Positions 32,917-41,815 are shown, counted from the first letter of the stretch. The stretch is 64,000 bases of DNA from Arthrobacter sp. Marseille-P9274 (GCF_946892675.1 NZ_CAMPOV010000001.1:1090033-1154032); one strand, 5' to 3'. Notes: generated by a model from the letters alone, not told the origin. Numbers and translations are program-made.

Positions 32917-34585
32917 GCCGCGGGTCCCGGAATCCGTTGGCGGAAGACGCAGGTCCGCCCAGCGGCAGCGACACGGTGAACAGCGCCCCTTCGTCATTGT
33001 CTACGGTCAGTTCCCCGCCCATTCTAGTGACCGCCAGCCGGACGAGGGACAAGCCGACGCCGCGCTGCGCGCCGTCACTCTTCTTTGAGCTGAAGCCCAA
33101 GGTGAAGATGTCGTCGCGCTCGCCGTCGGGCAGCCCCGGCCCGCTGTCGTGGACCTGGATCCACAGCCGGTCCTCGGTCGTGAGGAAGTCGATGGATACT
33201 TCCTTGCGCTCGCAGGAGGAAACGGCGTCGAAAGCGTTGTCCAGCAGGTTGCCCACAATGGTGACCAAGGCTTCCGGATCCAGGCCCGGGCGGCCGGGCA
33301 GCGGCGTCGCCGAACCTGCGCCCGGGCTGGCCGCGATGTGCAGTTCGATGCCGCGTTCGTTGGCCTGGGCCGCCTTGCCGACCAGCAGGGCGGAGATGAA
33401 GGGCTCGTCGATGGCGCCGACGACCTCGTCCGTCAGCTGCTGGGACTGCTGCAGATCGCGGGAGGCGAAATCGAGGGCGTCCTGGTGCCGGCCGAGCTCG
33501 ATCAGGGACACGATCGTATGCAGGCGGTTGGAGTGCTCGTGCGTCTGCGCACGGAGGGCATCGCGGAGGGTACGCATGGACTCCAGTTCGCCGGCGAGGG
33601 ACTGGACCTCGGTGCGGTCGCGCAGGGTCGCCACCACGCCCAGAGCGGGTGCGTCGAGGGCACCCTCCGCCGGGCTCCTTGTTCCGCTCCGGGGAGTCGC
33701 CGCGGGATCCTGGCTGACCAGCAGCACGTGCCGGTCCGTGACGAGGACTTCTTCGTGGACGGTCCGGCGCTCGAGCAGCAGCTGCTTCAGCGCCGGCGGC
33801 AGCTGGAGCTCGGCGACATCGGTCGGCGGATCGCCGGGATTGCGCACGGGCAGGTCGAGCATGCGGGCGGCCTGGTCGTTGTAGAGCACCAGCCTGCCCT
33901 CCGTGTCCACCAGCAGCATGCCTTCCCTGACCGAGTGCAGCACCGTGTCGTAGAAGACGAAGATGCGGGACAGCTGGGCCGGCCCCCAGCCCAGTGTCAC
34001 CCGGTCCAGGTAGCGGCTGAGCAGCCATGACGCCAGCGACGACACCGCCATGACGGCCAGCGCCGTGAGGATGACGAAGGGGAGCCGGGCCGCGACCGCC
34101 ACGGACACGTTGGAAACCGTGACACCTGAGGCCACCATCCCCTGGACCTTTCCGGATCCGTCCTTGATCGGCACGATGGCGCGGATGGACGGGCCGAGCG
34201 TCCCGGCGAAGACCTCGGTCTGCGGCCGTCCCGCCAGCGCCTCGTCCACGCTGCCGATGTATTCGGCGCCGATCTGCGCCGGGTCCGGGTGCGTGAAGCG
34301 GGTCCCGTCCGGGGACATGATCGTGATGAAGTCGACGGCGGCGTCCCGGCGGACCCGCTCCGTGTACGGCTGCAGGCGCCCTGCGGGATCCGCCGACTGC
34401 GCCGCATCGAGCACAAAAGGGCTATCGGCGATGGCCACGGCAACCGAGGTCATCCGCTGCCCGGCGCGGTCATAGGCCTGGTGCCGCGCGTCGAGGAACA
34501 GGAAGGTCGCGACCGCCGCCGTCAGGAGGATGAGGAACGCCAGCTGGCTGACGAGGATCCGGGAGGCAAGGCTCCAGTGCTTCAT
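32909..34585 (-). CDS. Sensor histidine kinase of the CitA/DcuS type
   Basis: A 558-residue membrane kinase. Segment 1 (about residues 9-31, ILVSQLAFLILLTAAVATFL) and segment 2 (about 165-190) enclose an extracytoplasmic sCache/PAS-type domain with GSVDEALAGRP and IVPIKDGSGKVQGMV, the pattern of citrate and C4-dicarboxylate sensors. A cytoplasmic PAS domain follows. The phosphoacceptor region is QTHEHSNRLHTIVSLIELG (His near 349-351, SpoOB-type), and the HATPase domain has NLLDNAFDA and GVGLSLVR. AGGAG precedes the ATG at 34585. The divergent dctA suggests it senses succinate, fumarate or malate; citrate is an alternative. Confidence 0.92.
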   Translation of the reverse strand: MKHWSLASRILVSQLAFLILLTAAVATFLFLDARHQAYDRAGQRMTSVAVAIADSPFVLDAAQSADPAGRLQPYTERVRRDAAVDFITIMSPDGTRFTHPDPAQIGAEYIGSVDEALAGRPQTEVFAGTLGPSIRAIVPIKDGSGKVQGMVASGVTVSNVSVAVAARLPFVILTALAVMAVSSLASWLLSRYLDRVTLGWGPAQLSRIFVFYDTVLHSVREGMLLVDTEGRLVLYNDQAARMLDLPVRNPGDPPTDVAELQLPPALKQLLLERRTVHEEVLVTDRHVLLVSQDPAATPRSGTRSPAEGALDAPALGVVATLRDRTEVQSLAGELESMRTLRDALRAQTHEHSNRLHTIVSLIELGRHQDALDFASRDLQQSQQLTDEVVGAIDEPFISALLVGKAAQANERGIELHIAASPGAGSATPLPGRPGLDPEALVTIVGNLLDNAFDAVSSCERKEVSIDFLTTEDRLWIQVHDSGPGLPDGERDDIFTLGFSSKKSDGAQRGVGLSLVRLAVTRMGGELTVDNDEGALFTVSLPLGGPASSANGFRDPRHG

Positions 34586-34715
34586 CGGTCTCCTATTTCC
34601 CTGCTTTCCCTGCCGAGAACAGTATGAACGCAATGGTGATCAGCGTCACTGCGCGGAGCAAGATGGTTCCAGCCCGCCGCCCGAGAGCGGCATCACACCT
34701 CCAAGGAGTAAATCA

Positions 34716-36098
34716 TTGGCAGCGACCACGCAGGTCCCGAAGGCTGATTCCAAGCCGAAGAAGGACAGGACCCACTTCCTTTACATCGCCGTCATCGCGG
34801 CCGTGGTGCTCGGCGCCATCGTCGGCCTGGTGGCACCGGACTTCGCGCAGTCCCTCAAGCCTGTCGGCACCGCGTTCATCGGCCTGATCAAAATGATGAT
34901 CGCCCCGATCATCTTCTGCACGATCGTGCTCGGCGTCGGCTCGATCGCCAAGGCCGCCACCGTCGGCAAGGTCGGCGGGCTCGCGCTGCTCTACTTCATG
35001 GTCATGTCCACCTTCGCCCTGGGCATCGGTCTCTTTGTCGGCAACCTGATCCACCCCGGCGCCGGGCTGGACATCCAGGGCACCAGCTACGAAACCGAGC
35101 CGACGGAGAGCCACGGCACCGTGGACTTCCTGCTGGGCATCATTCCCACCTCGCTGCTGTCCTCGCTGACCGAAGGCAACATCCTCCAGACGCTGTTCGT
35201 CGCCCTCATCGTCGGTTTCGCCCTGCAGAAGATGGGCCCGGCGGGCCAGCCGATCCTGCGCGGCGTCGGCCACATCCAGGCCCTGGTCTTCCGCATCCTC
35301 ATCATGGTGATGTGGCTGGCCCCGATCGGCGCCTTCGGTGCCATCGCCGCCGTCGTCGGCGCCACCGGCGTCCAGGCGATCATCAGCATGGCCACCCTGA
35401 TGATCGGCTTCTACATCACCTGCGTCCTGTTCATCGTGGTGGTCCTCGGCCTGATCCTGAAGCTCGTCACCGGCGTCAACATCTTCAAGCTGATGCGATA
35501 CCTGGGCCGCGAGTACCTGCTGATCTTCTCCACCTCCTCCTCCGAGGCGGCGCTGCCCCGGCTGATCGCGAAGATGGAACACCTCGGCGTGTCCAAGCCC
35601 GTCGTCGGCGTCACCGTTCCCACCGGCTACTCCTTCAACCTGGACGGCACCGCGATCTACCTGACGATGGCTGCCTTGTTCGTCGCCACAGCCATGGGCA
35701 AGCCGCTGGAGCTGGGCGAGCAGATCTCCCTGCTGGTCTTCATGGTCATCGCCTCCAAGGGTGCGGCGGGGGTCACCGGCGCCGGCCTGGCCACGCTCGC
35801 CGGCGGCCTGCAGTCCCACCGCCCGGACCTGGTGGACGGCGTCGGGCTGATCGTCGGCATCGACCGCTTCATGTCCGAGGCCCGCGCGCTGACGAACTTC
35901 ACTGGCAACGCCGTCGCGACGGTGCTGATCGGAACTTGGACCAAGGAGATCGACCGGAGCCGCGTGGACGAGGTGCTGGAGCGCCGGCTGCCCTTCGACG
36001 AGCAGACCATGGAGGCTGGCCACGGCCACGCCTCGGAAGCGGCCGATTCGGCTGCGGCGGACCGGGAAGCCGACCGGGAGCTGGCCGGCGTACGCTGA
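34716..36098 (+). CDS. dctA: C4-dicarboxylate/cation symporter DctA
   Basis: Imports succinate, fumarate and malate with protons or sodium. The 460-residue protein belongs to the DAACS (SLC1-like) family: about eight hydrophobic segments plus re-entrant loops, the serine-rich STSSSEAALPRL hairpin, and PTGYSFNLDGTAIYLTMA with the conserved NxDG ligand and cation site. The start is TTG at 34716, eight bases after AAGGAG (34703-34708); the upstream in-frame ATGs overlap the divergent kinase gene. The C-terminal tail is His/Glu/Ala-rich. It is probably controlled by the divergent two-component system. A U-less hairpin at 36125-36169 follows. Confidence 0.93.
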   Translation: MAATTQVPKADSKPKKDRTHFLYIAVIAAVVLGAIVGLVAPDFAQSLKPVGTAFIGLIKMMIAPIIFCTIVLGVGSIAKAATVGKVGGLALLYFMVMSTFALGIGLFVGNLIHPGAGLDIQGTSYETEPTESHGTVDFLLGIIPTSLLSSLTEGNILQTLFVALIVGFALQKMGPAGQPILRGVGHIQALVFRILIMVMWLAPIGAFGAIAAVVGATGVQAIISMATLMIGFYITCVLFIVVVLGLILKLVTGVNIFKLMRYLGREYLLIFSTSSSEAALPRLIAKMEHLGVSKPVVGVTVPTGYSFNLDGTAIYLTMAALFVATAMGKPLELGEQISLLVFMVIASKGAAGVTGAGLATLAGGLQSHRPDLVDGVGLIVGIDRFMSEARALTNFTGNAVATVLIGTWTKEIDRSRVDEVLERRLPFDEQTMEAGHGHASEAADSAAADREADRELAGVR

Positions 36099-36124
36099 CC
36101 GCTGAGCCGCAGCTACCTGGCACA

Positions 36125-36169
36125 ACGACGGCGGTGCACCCGATTCTTGACCGGGTGCACCGCCGTCGT
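36125..36169 (+). terminator. Hairpin terminator after dctA (no U-tract)
   Basis: A perfect 18-bp stem (36125-36142 with 36152-36169) and a 9-base loop, followed by CCGTGG rather than T residues. It is probably a factor-assisted or I-shaped terminator. Confidence 0.65.
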
Positions 36170-36196
36170 CCGTGGCAGTGGAAGCCAAACGGCACA

Positions 36197-36211
36197 GTCT
36201 AAACTTTAGAC
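36197..36211. promoter_or_regulatory. 15-bp perfect palindrome upstream of parA-scpAB
   Basis: GTCTAAACTTTAGAC has 7-base arms around a single C. It is AT-rich for this genome, lies 122 bp before parA in the only gap between dctA and parA, and looks like a dimer binding site. I cannot assign a regulator. Confidence 0.5.
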
Positions 36212-36332
36212 CTCTACTTGAAGCTAAAGGCTCGCCGGTACCGTGCGCCACATTCGGCGGAATGCGGCACCGTCGCTGTAGCCTTGGGGGATAAATGGAC
36301 AGCCAAGCAACCATGGAAGCTGGGATTGATAC

Positions 36333-37214
36333 GTGAGTAGCGAACAGGGTTCGACGACTCTGCAGGAAGAAGCCGTCCTGGGGCCCACCGGCCGGCCGCA
36401 GACCGATTTTCCCGAACCGCCCGTGCTGACTTCACATGGCCCCGCCCGCATCGTCGCGATGGTCAACCAGAAGGGCGGTGTCGGCAAGACTACCTCGACC
36501 ATTAACCTCGGAGCGGCGCTGGCGGAAGCTGGCCGCCGGGTCCTCCTGGTGGACTTCGATCCGCAGGGCGCGCTCTCGGCGGGCCTCGGGACGAACCCGC
36601 ACGAGCTCGACCTGACCGTCTACAACGTCCTGATGGACCGCAAGGCGGATATCTACGAGGCGATCCAGAGCACCGAGATCGAGAACATCGACCTGCTGCC
36701 GGCCAATATCGACCTTTCCGCCGCCGAAGTCCAGCTGGTCAACGAGGTGGCCCGCGAGCAGGTCCTCGACCGGGCGCTGCGCAAGGTCAGCGATGATTAC
36801 GATGTCATCCTGATCGACTGCCAGCCTTCGCTCGGCCTGCTGACCGTCAACGCGCTGACCGCGGCCCACGGCGTCGTGATCCCGCTGATCTGCGAGTTCT
36901 TCGCGCTGCGCGCCGTCGCGCTGCTGGTGGAGACCATCGAGAAGGTCCAGGACCGGCTCAACCCGCGGCTGCAGATCGACGGCGTCCTGGCCACCATGTA
37001 CGACGCGCGGACCCTGCACAGCCGAGAGGTCATCGGCCGCCTGCTGGAGGCCTTCGGCGACAAGGTGTTCGAGACCGTGATCAAGCGGACCATCAAGTTC
37101 GCGGATGCCACCGTAGCGGCCGAGCCGATCACCACCTATGCCGGCAACCATCCCGGCGCCGAGGCCTACCGCCAGCTGGCCAGGGAACTGATCTACCGCG
37201 GCGGCGCCCCGTAA
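36333..37214 (+). CDS. ParA-family ATPase (SMC-ScpAB-linked)
   Basis: A 293-residue deviant-Walker ATPase. Walker A' KGGVGKTT lies at residues 47-54 in VAMVNQKGGVGKTTSTINLG, with VDFDPQGALSAGLG, VILIDCQPSLGLLT and the 100-residue C-terminal helical part typical of ParA/Soj. It is not the chromosomal ParA of the oriC region: it lacks a ParB partner and sits directly upstream of scpA, with TAATG overlap, as in many actinobacteria. A role in chromosome organisation with SMC is inferred from that linkage. The GTG start at 36333 has only a weak ribosome site (CTGGGA). Confidence 0.9.
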   Translation: MSSEQGSTTLQEEAVLGPTGRPQTDFPEPPVLTSHGPARIVAMVNQKGGVGKTTSTINLGAALAEAGRRVLLVDFDPQGALSAGLGTNPHELDLTVYNVLMDRKADIYEAIQSTEIENIDLLPANIDLSAAEVQLVNEVAREQVLDRALRKVSDDYDVILIDCQPSLGLLTVNALTAAHGVVIPLICEFFALRAVALLVETIEKVQDRLNPRLQIDGVLATMYDARTLHSREVIGRLLEAFGDKVFETVIKRTIKFADATVAAEPITTYAGNHPGAEAYRQLARELIYRGGAP

Positions 37215-38083
37215 TGACGGCTGCGGTGCCGGCGGAGACGCCGCTGCCGGAACCGGAAACAGGGAGCCGGACCGCGGGCTTCGAGGTCCGGCTGGACAAT
37301 TTCACCGGGCCCTTCGACCTGCTGCTGGGGCTGATCTCCAAGCACGAGATGGACATCACCGAGGTGGCCCTCGCCCGCGTCACCGACGAGTTCATCGGCT
37401 ACATCCGCCGGCTCCAGGAAGCGGGCCTGGACCGTGCCCTGGACGAGGCCAGCGAGTTCCTGGTCATCGCGGCCACGCTGCTGGACCTCAAGGCTGCTCG
37501 GCTGCTGCCCGCCGGCGAGGTCGAGGACGACGAAGACATCGCCCTCCTCGAGGCCCGGGACCTGCTCTTCGCCAGGCTCCTGCAGTACCGCGCATTCAAG
37601 CAGATTGCGGCCATGATGGGCCAGCGGCTGGAAGAGGAGGGCCTGCGCTACCCGCGGCAGGTCGGCCTGGAACCGCAGTTCGCGGCGCTGCTGCCCGAGC
37701 TCGTCTGGCGGACGCCGCCGGCCGAGTTCGCCGCCCTCGCGGCCAAGGCCCTCGAGCCCAAGGAGCCCAAACCCACCGAAGTAGGCCTGGCGCACCTGCA
37801 CGCCCCGCCGGTGAGCGTGAAGGAACAGGCGGGGATCATCGCACGGCGGCTGCAGGCCGGGACGCCGCTCTCCTTCCGTGCGTTGACGGCCGACGCGCCG
37901 GACACCCTCGTGGTCGTCGCACGGTTCCTCGCGCTGCTGGAGCTCTTCCGCGATGCGGTGATTGCCTTCGACCAGGCTGCGCCGCTTGGGGAACTGACCG
38001 TGCGCTGGGCCGGCGCCGACCGAGACTGGACGCCGGAGCGGCTGAGCGAAGAATACGAGGACATACAGGAGACCAATGAGTGA
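37214..38083 (+). CDS. scpA: Segregation and condensation protein A
   Basis: Kleisin subunit that bridges the SMC dimer heads. The 289-residue protein has the N-terminal signature FEVRLDNFTGPFDLLLGLIS followed by DITEVALARVTDEF, the acidic linker region LLPAGEVEDDEDIALLEARD, and a C-terminal winged helix. Length is within the usual 240-300. The ATG overlaps the parA stop by one base (TAATG) and its end overlaps scpB by eight bases, consistent with fixed stoichiometry of the ScpAB complex. Confidence 0.95.
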   Translation: MTAAVPAETPLPEPETGSRTAGFEVRLDNFTGPFDLLLGLISKHEMDITEVALARVTDEFIGYIRRLQEAGLDRALDEASEFLVIAATLLDLKAARLLPAGEVEDDEDIALLEARDLLFARLLQYRAFKQIAAMMGQRLEEEGLRYPRQVGLEPQFAALLPELVWRTPPAEFAALAAKALEPKEPKPTEVGLAHLHAPPVSVKEQAGIIARRLQAGTPLSFRALTADAPDTLVVVARFLALLELFRDAVIAFDQAAPLGELTVRWAGADRDWTPERLSEEYEDIQETNE

Positions 38084-38717
38084 GGATGTGCAGCAGGCCC
38101 CGGCCGGCGGGGAAGGGCCCGGCGGGGAAGCGGCGGGCGTGGAGAGCCTGCCGGGCGGTGCCCGGGCCGCCCTCGAGGCCGTCCTGATGGTCCTGGACCA
38201 GCCCGCCACGGACATCGAACTGGCCACCGCCGTCGACCTGCCGGTGGCCCAGGTCAGCGCGCTGCTGCATGAACTGCAGGAGGATTACGACGGCGGGGGC
38301 TCGCCCGGCGGGGCACCGCGCGGTTTCGAACTGCGGAAGCTGGCCGGGGGGTGGCGCATCTTTTCCCGCAGCGACTTCGCGGATATCGTGTCGGGCTTCG
38401 TGCTGGAGGGCCAGACGGCACGCCTGACCCAGGCCGCTCTCGAGACGTTGGCCGTGATCGCGTACCGCCAGCCGGTGGCGCGCTCCCGCGTTTCCGCCAT
38501 CCGCGGTGTCAATGTGGACTCGGTGGTCCGGACCCTCGTGCAGCGCGGATTAATCGAGGATTCCGGCACCGATCCGGAGACCGGGGCAGTGCTGTACCGG
38601 ACCACCTCGTATTTTCTGGAAAGATTGGGTATAGGAAGTCTTTCCGAGCTCCCCGAACTGGCACCACATCTGCCGGGGCTGGAACACTTGGCAGATATCG
38701 ACGAATCCGTTTATTGA
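38076..38717 (+). CDS. scpB: Segregation and condensation protein B
   Basis: Partner of ScpA in the SMC condensin complex. The 213-residue protein consists of two winged-helix domains. The second carries the family hallmark LTQAALETLAVIAYRQPVAR followed by IRGVNVDSVVRTLVQRGLIE and YRTTSYFLERLG. The first 35 residues are Gly/Glu-rich and look disordered. It overlaps scpA by eight bases; rluB begins 33 bp after its stop. Confidence 0.95.
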   Translation: MSEDVQQAPAGGEGPGGEAAGVESLPGGARAALEAVLMVLDQPATDIELATAVDLPVAQVSALLHELQEDYDGGGSPGGAPRGFELRKLAGGWRIFSRSDFADIVSGFVLEGQTARLTQAALETLAVIAYRQPVARSRVSAIRGVNVDSVVRTLVQRGLIEDSGTDPETGAVLYRTTSYFLERLGIGSLSELPELAPHLPGLEHLADIDESVY

Positions 38718-38750
38718 GATGTACCGTTCCGCGAGTATTTAAGGACACAA

Positions 38751-39980
38751 ATGACACAGGCGCCCCGATCCGGTTCCGGCCGCAACACCCCCCGCGGCGG
38801 CGGCAAGGGCCCGAAGCCAGGAGGCAAGCCGGCTCGCCAGCCGGGTGCCGCCGGCGGACAAGGCCGTGGCGGCCAGCCCTCCTCCGGACAGGGCCGCGGC
38901 GGGAAGCCGGCATTCGGGTCGGACCGCAGCGGTAAGCCTGCCTCCGGTTCCGAGCGCGGCGGTAAGCCGGCATTCGGTTCCGAGCGCGGCGGTAAGCCGG
39001 CTCCCGGACAGCGCCGTGACGGCTCCGGCCGCCCCGGTAGCGCCGCGGGAAGCGGAAAGGCGGGCCAGGGCAAGGCCCGTCCGGGCAAGCCCGCCGCCGG
39101 ACGGAAGCCGGGAGCCAAGGCCCAGCCGGCCGGGCCGCGTCCCTTCGGCAGGGAACGGTTCGGACAGAACCTCGGTCCGGTCCGCAATCGTCCGCGCCCC
39201 CAGCGCGCCGAGGGCGGCCAGGCCGGCGGCAGTACCGAGGGCCTGCACGACCCCAATGGCGTGCGGCTGCAGAAGGTGCTGGCCCAGGCCGGCGTTGCCT
39301 CCCGCCGGGTGTGCGAGGACATGATCGCGGCCGGCCGCGTGGAGGTGGACGGCGCCGTGGTCACCGAGCTCGGAGTCCGCGTTGACCCGGCCACCGCCGT
39401 CATCCATGTCGACGGCATCCGCATCCAGACGGACGAGACGCTCGTCTATTACGTGTTCAACAAGCCCAAGGGCGTCGTCTCCACCATGGAGGATCCGGAA
39501 GGCCGGCCCTGCATCAGCGACTTCCTCAAGAAGAACAAGGACCAGCGGCTCTTCCACGTGGGCCGGCTGGACCAGGCCACGGAAGGCCTGCTGCTGTTGA
39601 CCAACGACGGCGAACTGGCCAACCGCCTCACGCATCCTTCGTATGAGGTTCCCAAGACGTACCTCGTGCAGGTCCGGGGGCCGATGGCGCAGGGCGTCGG
39701 AGCTCAGATGAGGGATGGAATCGAGCTCGAGGACGGCGTCTCACGGGTCGACTCCTTCCGCCTGGTGGATTCCACCCCCGGCCACGTGCTGGTGGAAGTC
39801 GTGCTGCACTCGGGTAAGAACCGGATCGTGCGGCGCATGTTCGACGCCGTCGGGCACCCGGTGGAGCGCCTGGTGCGTACGCAGGTCGGGCCGATCCGGC
39901 TCGGCGACCAGCGGCAGGGGAGCATCCGGGCCCTGGGCCGTACGGAATCCGGCCATCTGCTGGCCCTGGTGGGGATGTAG
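38751..39980 (+). CDS. rluB: Ribosomal large-subunit pseudouridine synthase B with long disordered N-terminus
   Basis: Converts uridine to pseudouridine in 23S rRNA (E. coli RluB acts at U2605). The 409-residue protein is much longer than the usual 240-290. About 165 N-terminal residues are Gly/Lys/Arg/Pro-rich with short repeats (SERGGKPAFG), presumably disordered and RNA-binding. An S4 domain follows (about 172-230, GVRLQKVLAQAGVASRRVCE) and then the RsuA-type catalytic domain with GRLDQATEGLLLLTNDG, where Asp274 is the catalytic residue, and KNRIVRRMFDAVGHPV. AAGGACA precedes the ATG. The position after scpB and before cmk/der is conserved. Confidence 0.92.
   Translation: MTQAPRSGSGRNTPRGGGKGPKPGGKPARQPGAAGGQGRGGQPSSGQGRGGKPAFGSDRSGKPASGSERGGKPAFGSERGGKPAPGQRRDGSGRPGSAAGSGKAGQGKARPGKPAAGRKPGAKAQPAGPRPFGRERFGQNLGPVRNRPRPQRAEGGQAGGSTEGLHDPNGVRLQKVLAQAGVASRRVCEDMIAAGRVEVDGAVVTELGVRVDPATAVIHVDGIRIQTDETLVYYVFNKPKGVVSTMEDPEGRPCISDFLKKNKDQRLFHVGRLDQATEGLLLLTNDGELANRLTHPSYEVPKTYLVQVRGPMAQGVGAQMRDGIELEDGVSRVDSFRLVDSTPGHVLVEVVLHSGKNRIVRRMFDAVGHPVERLVRTQVGPIRLGDQRQGSIRALGRTESGHLLALVGM
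38946..39005 (+). repeat. Two tandem 30-bp units in rluB
   Basis: Units 38946-38975 and 38976-39005 start with the same 26 bases and encode a ten-residue GSERGGKPAF-type repeat within the disordered N-terminus. Confidence 0.75.
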
Positions 39981-39983
39981 GCG

Positions 39984-41102
39984 TTGAACCCATCACGCCT
40001 TCAGGCCACCCATCTGGCCGGGCCGGTGCTGGTGATCGGCACCGGCCTGCTCGGCGCCAGCATCGGTTTGGGACTTCGCGCCCACGGCATCGAGGTCCTG
40101 CTCTCCGACCTCTCGCCCTCCGCTCAGGCCGTCGCCCAGGACATCGGCGCAGGACGCGCGCTCGAGCCGGGGCAGCACGCTACGCCGCAGCTCGTGGTCG
40201 TCGCTTCCCCTCCGGACGTCACCGCCCGCATCGTGTCGCGGGCCCTGCGCGACTACCCGTCCGCCGTCGTTGTTGATATTGCCAGCGTCAAGGCGTCGGT
40301 CCTGGCCGAGCTGCAGGCGGATCCTGAGCTGGGCCCTGAGGAGATGGCCCGCTACGTCGGAACCCACCCGATGGCCGGACGCGAGAAGTCCGGCCCGGTG
40401 GCGGCGCGCGGCGAGCTGTTCACGTCCATGCCCTGGGTGCTGTGCCCGCACGATTCGACCAGCGCAGCCGCGTTGAAGACTGCGCAGGCCCTCGCCATCG
40501 ACCTCGGGGCCGTCGTGTCGCGCATGTCGGTCGAGGAACATGACCAGAGCGTCGCCCTGATTTCGCACCTCCCGCAGGTGATGTCCTCGCTGCTGGCCAG
40601 CCGGCTGCAGGACACGGAGCCGCACGCGCTGGCGCTGGCCGGCCAGGGGCTGCGCGACGTGACCCGGATTGCCGCGAGCGACCCGGCGCTGTGGGTCCAG
40701 ATCCTCGGCGCCAACGCTCCGCGGCTGGTCAAGATCCTGTACGGTGTCCGCGAGGACTTGAACCGGCTGATCGGCACGCTGGAGCAGCCGGAGGCACCCG
40801 GAGCACGGCTGGACCTGGCCCAGCTGATGAGCGAAGGCAACGCCGGCCAGGCCCGTATCCCGGGCAAGCACGGCGCCCCGCCGCAGTCCTTCGCCTGGCT
40901 GACCGTGCTCGTGGACGACCGGCCGGGCCAGATTGCCCGGCTGCTCACGGAAATCGGCGAGGTGGGCATCAACCTCGAGGACCTCCGCCTCGACCATTCG
41001 TCCGGACAGGACGTGGGCATGGTGGAAATCTCGGTGCTGCCCAGCAGGCGCCAGGAACTGATCGACTACTTGGATTCGCACGGATGGAAGGTGCTGCAAT
41101 GA
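39984..41102 (+). CDS. tyrA: Prephenate dehydrogenase
   Basis: Oxidatively decarboxylates prephenate to 4-hydroxyphenylpyruvate in tyrosine synthesis. The 372-residue protein begins with a Rossmann NAD site (VIGTGLLGASIGLGLR, residues 17-32). It has GTHPMAGREKSG, the conserved prephenate-site segment with catalytic His, a helical dimerisation domain with SHLPQVMSSLLA, and a C-terminal ACT domain (about 298-372, LTVLVDDRPGQIARLLTEIG) that probably senses tyrosine. The start is TTG at 39984, three bases after the rluB stop; coupling probably offsets the weak start. The stop overlaps cmk (ATGA). Confidence 0.93.
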   Translation: MNPSRLQATHLAGPVLVIGTGLLGASIGLGLRAHGIEVLLSDLSPSAQAVAQDIGAGRALEPGQHATPQLVVVASPPDVTARIVSRALRDYPSAVVVDIASVKASVLAELQADPELGPEEMARYVGTHPMAGREKSGPVAARGELFTSMPWVLCPHDSTSAAALKTAQALAIDLGAVVSRMSVEEHDQSVALISHLPQVMSSLLASRLQDTEPHALALAGQGLRDVTRIAASDPALWVQILGANAPRLVKILYGVREDLNRLIGTLEQPEAPGARLDLAQLMSEGNAGQARIPGKHGAPPQSFAWLTVLVDDRPGQIARLLTEIGEVGINLEDLRLDHSSGQDVGMVEISVLPSRRQELIDYLDSHGWKVLQ

Positions 41103-41815
41103 CCCCGGCTGCCACTGAGGCCGCAACTGACATGAAGACATACCGGCTGGGCAAGCCGCTGGTGGTGGCCATCGACGGTCCCTCCGGTTCGGGAAAGTCG
41201 AGCGTCAGCCGCGAGACCGCCCGGCGCCTGCACGCCGCTTACCTCGATACCGGCGCAATGTACCGGGCGGTGACCTGGTACTGCCTCAAGACCGGCGTCG
41301 CGCTGCAGGAGGCTGCGGAAGTGGAAAAGGCCGCCCGCGAGGTGGACCTGCGGATCAGTACGCATCCGGACCACGAGCAGGTCACGGTCAGCGGAACAGA
41401 TGTCACCCAAGCCATCCGCGAACCGGAAATCTCCGGGGCTGTCAGCGCCGTGGCCACGACGCTGGGCGCCCGCGCCGAGCTGATTCGGCGGCAGCAGCAG
41501 ATCATCGCGGACTCCGGCCGGCGGATCGTGGCCGAGGGCCGCGACATCACCACCGTGGTGGCCCCGGACGCCGAGGTCCGCATCCTGCTGACCGCGAGCG
41601 AGGAGGCCAGGCTTCGCCGCCGCGGGCTCCAGCTTGGCGGCACCCAGTCCGAGCAGGACCTGCACAACCAGGTGATCGCCCGCGACGCGAAGGACTCCAC
41701 CGTGGTGAACTTCAGCGAAGCGGCCGACGGCGTCTTCACCGTCGATTCCTCCGATCTGGATTTCGAAGAGACCATCGACGCCGTTCTCGAAGTCGTCCGC
41801 CGCGCGGCGCACTGA
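41099..41815 (+). CDS. cmk: Cytidylate kinase
   Basis: Phosphorylates CMP and dCMP. The 238-residue protein has the P-loop GPSGSGKSS at residues 27-35, DTGAMYRAVTWYCL, GRDITTVVAPDAE and the C-terminal VVNFSEAADGVFTVDSSDLD segment typical of bacterial Cmk. ATG 41099 overlaps tyrA by four bases; an internal ATG at 41132 (MKTYRLGK) is an alternative start nearer the conserved region. The gene pair cmk-der is widely conserved. Confidence 0.94.
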   Translation: MTPAATEAATDMKTYRLGKPLVVAIDGPSGSGKSSVSRETARRLHAAYLDTGAMYRAVTWYCLKTGVALQEAAEVEKAAREVDLRISTHPDHEQVTVSGTDVTQAIREPEISGAVSAVATTLGARAELIRRQQQIIADSGRRIVAEGRDITTVVAPDAEVRILLTASEEARLRRRGLQLGGTQSEQDLHNQVIARDAKDSTVVNFSEAADGVFTVDSSDLDFEETIDAVLEVVRRAAH

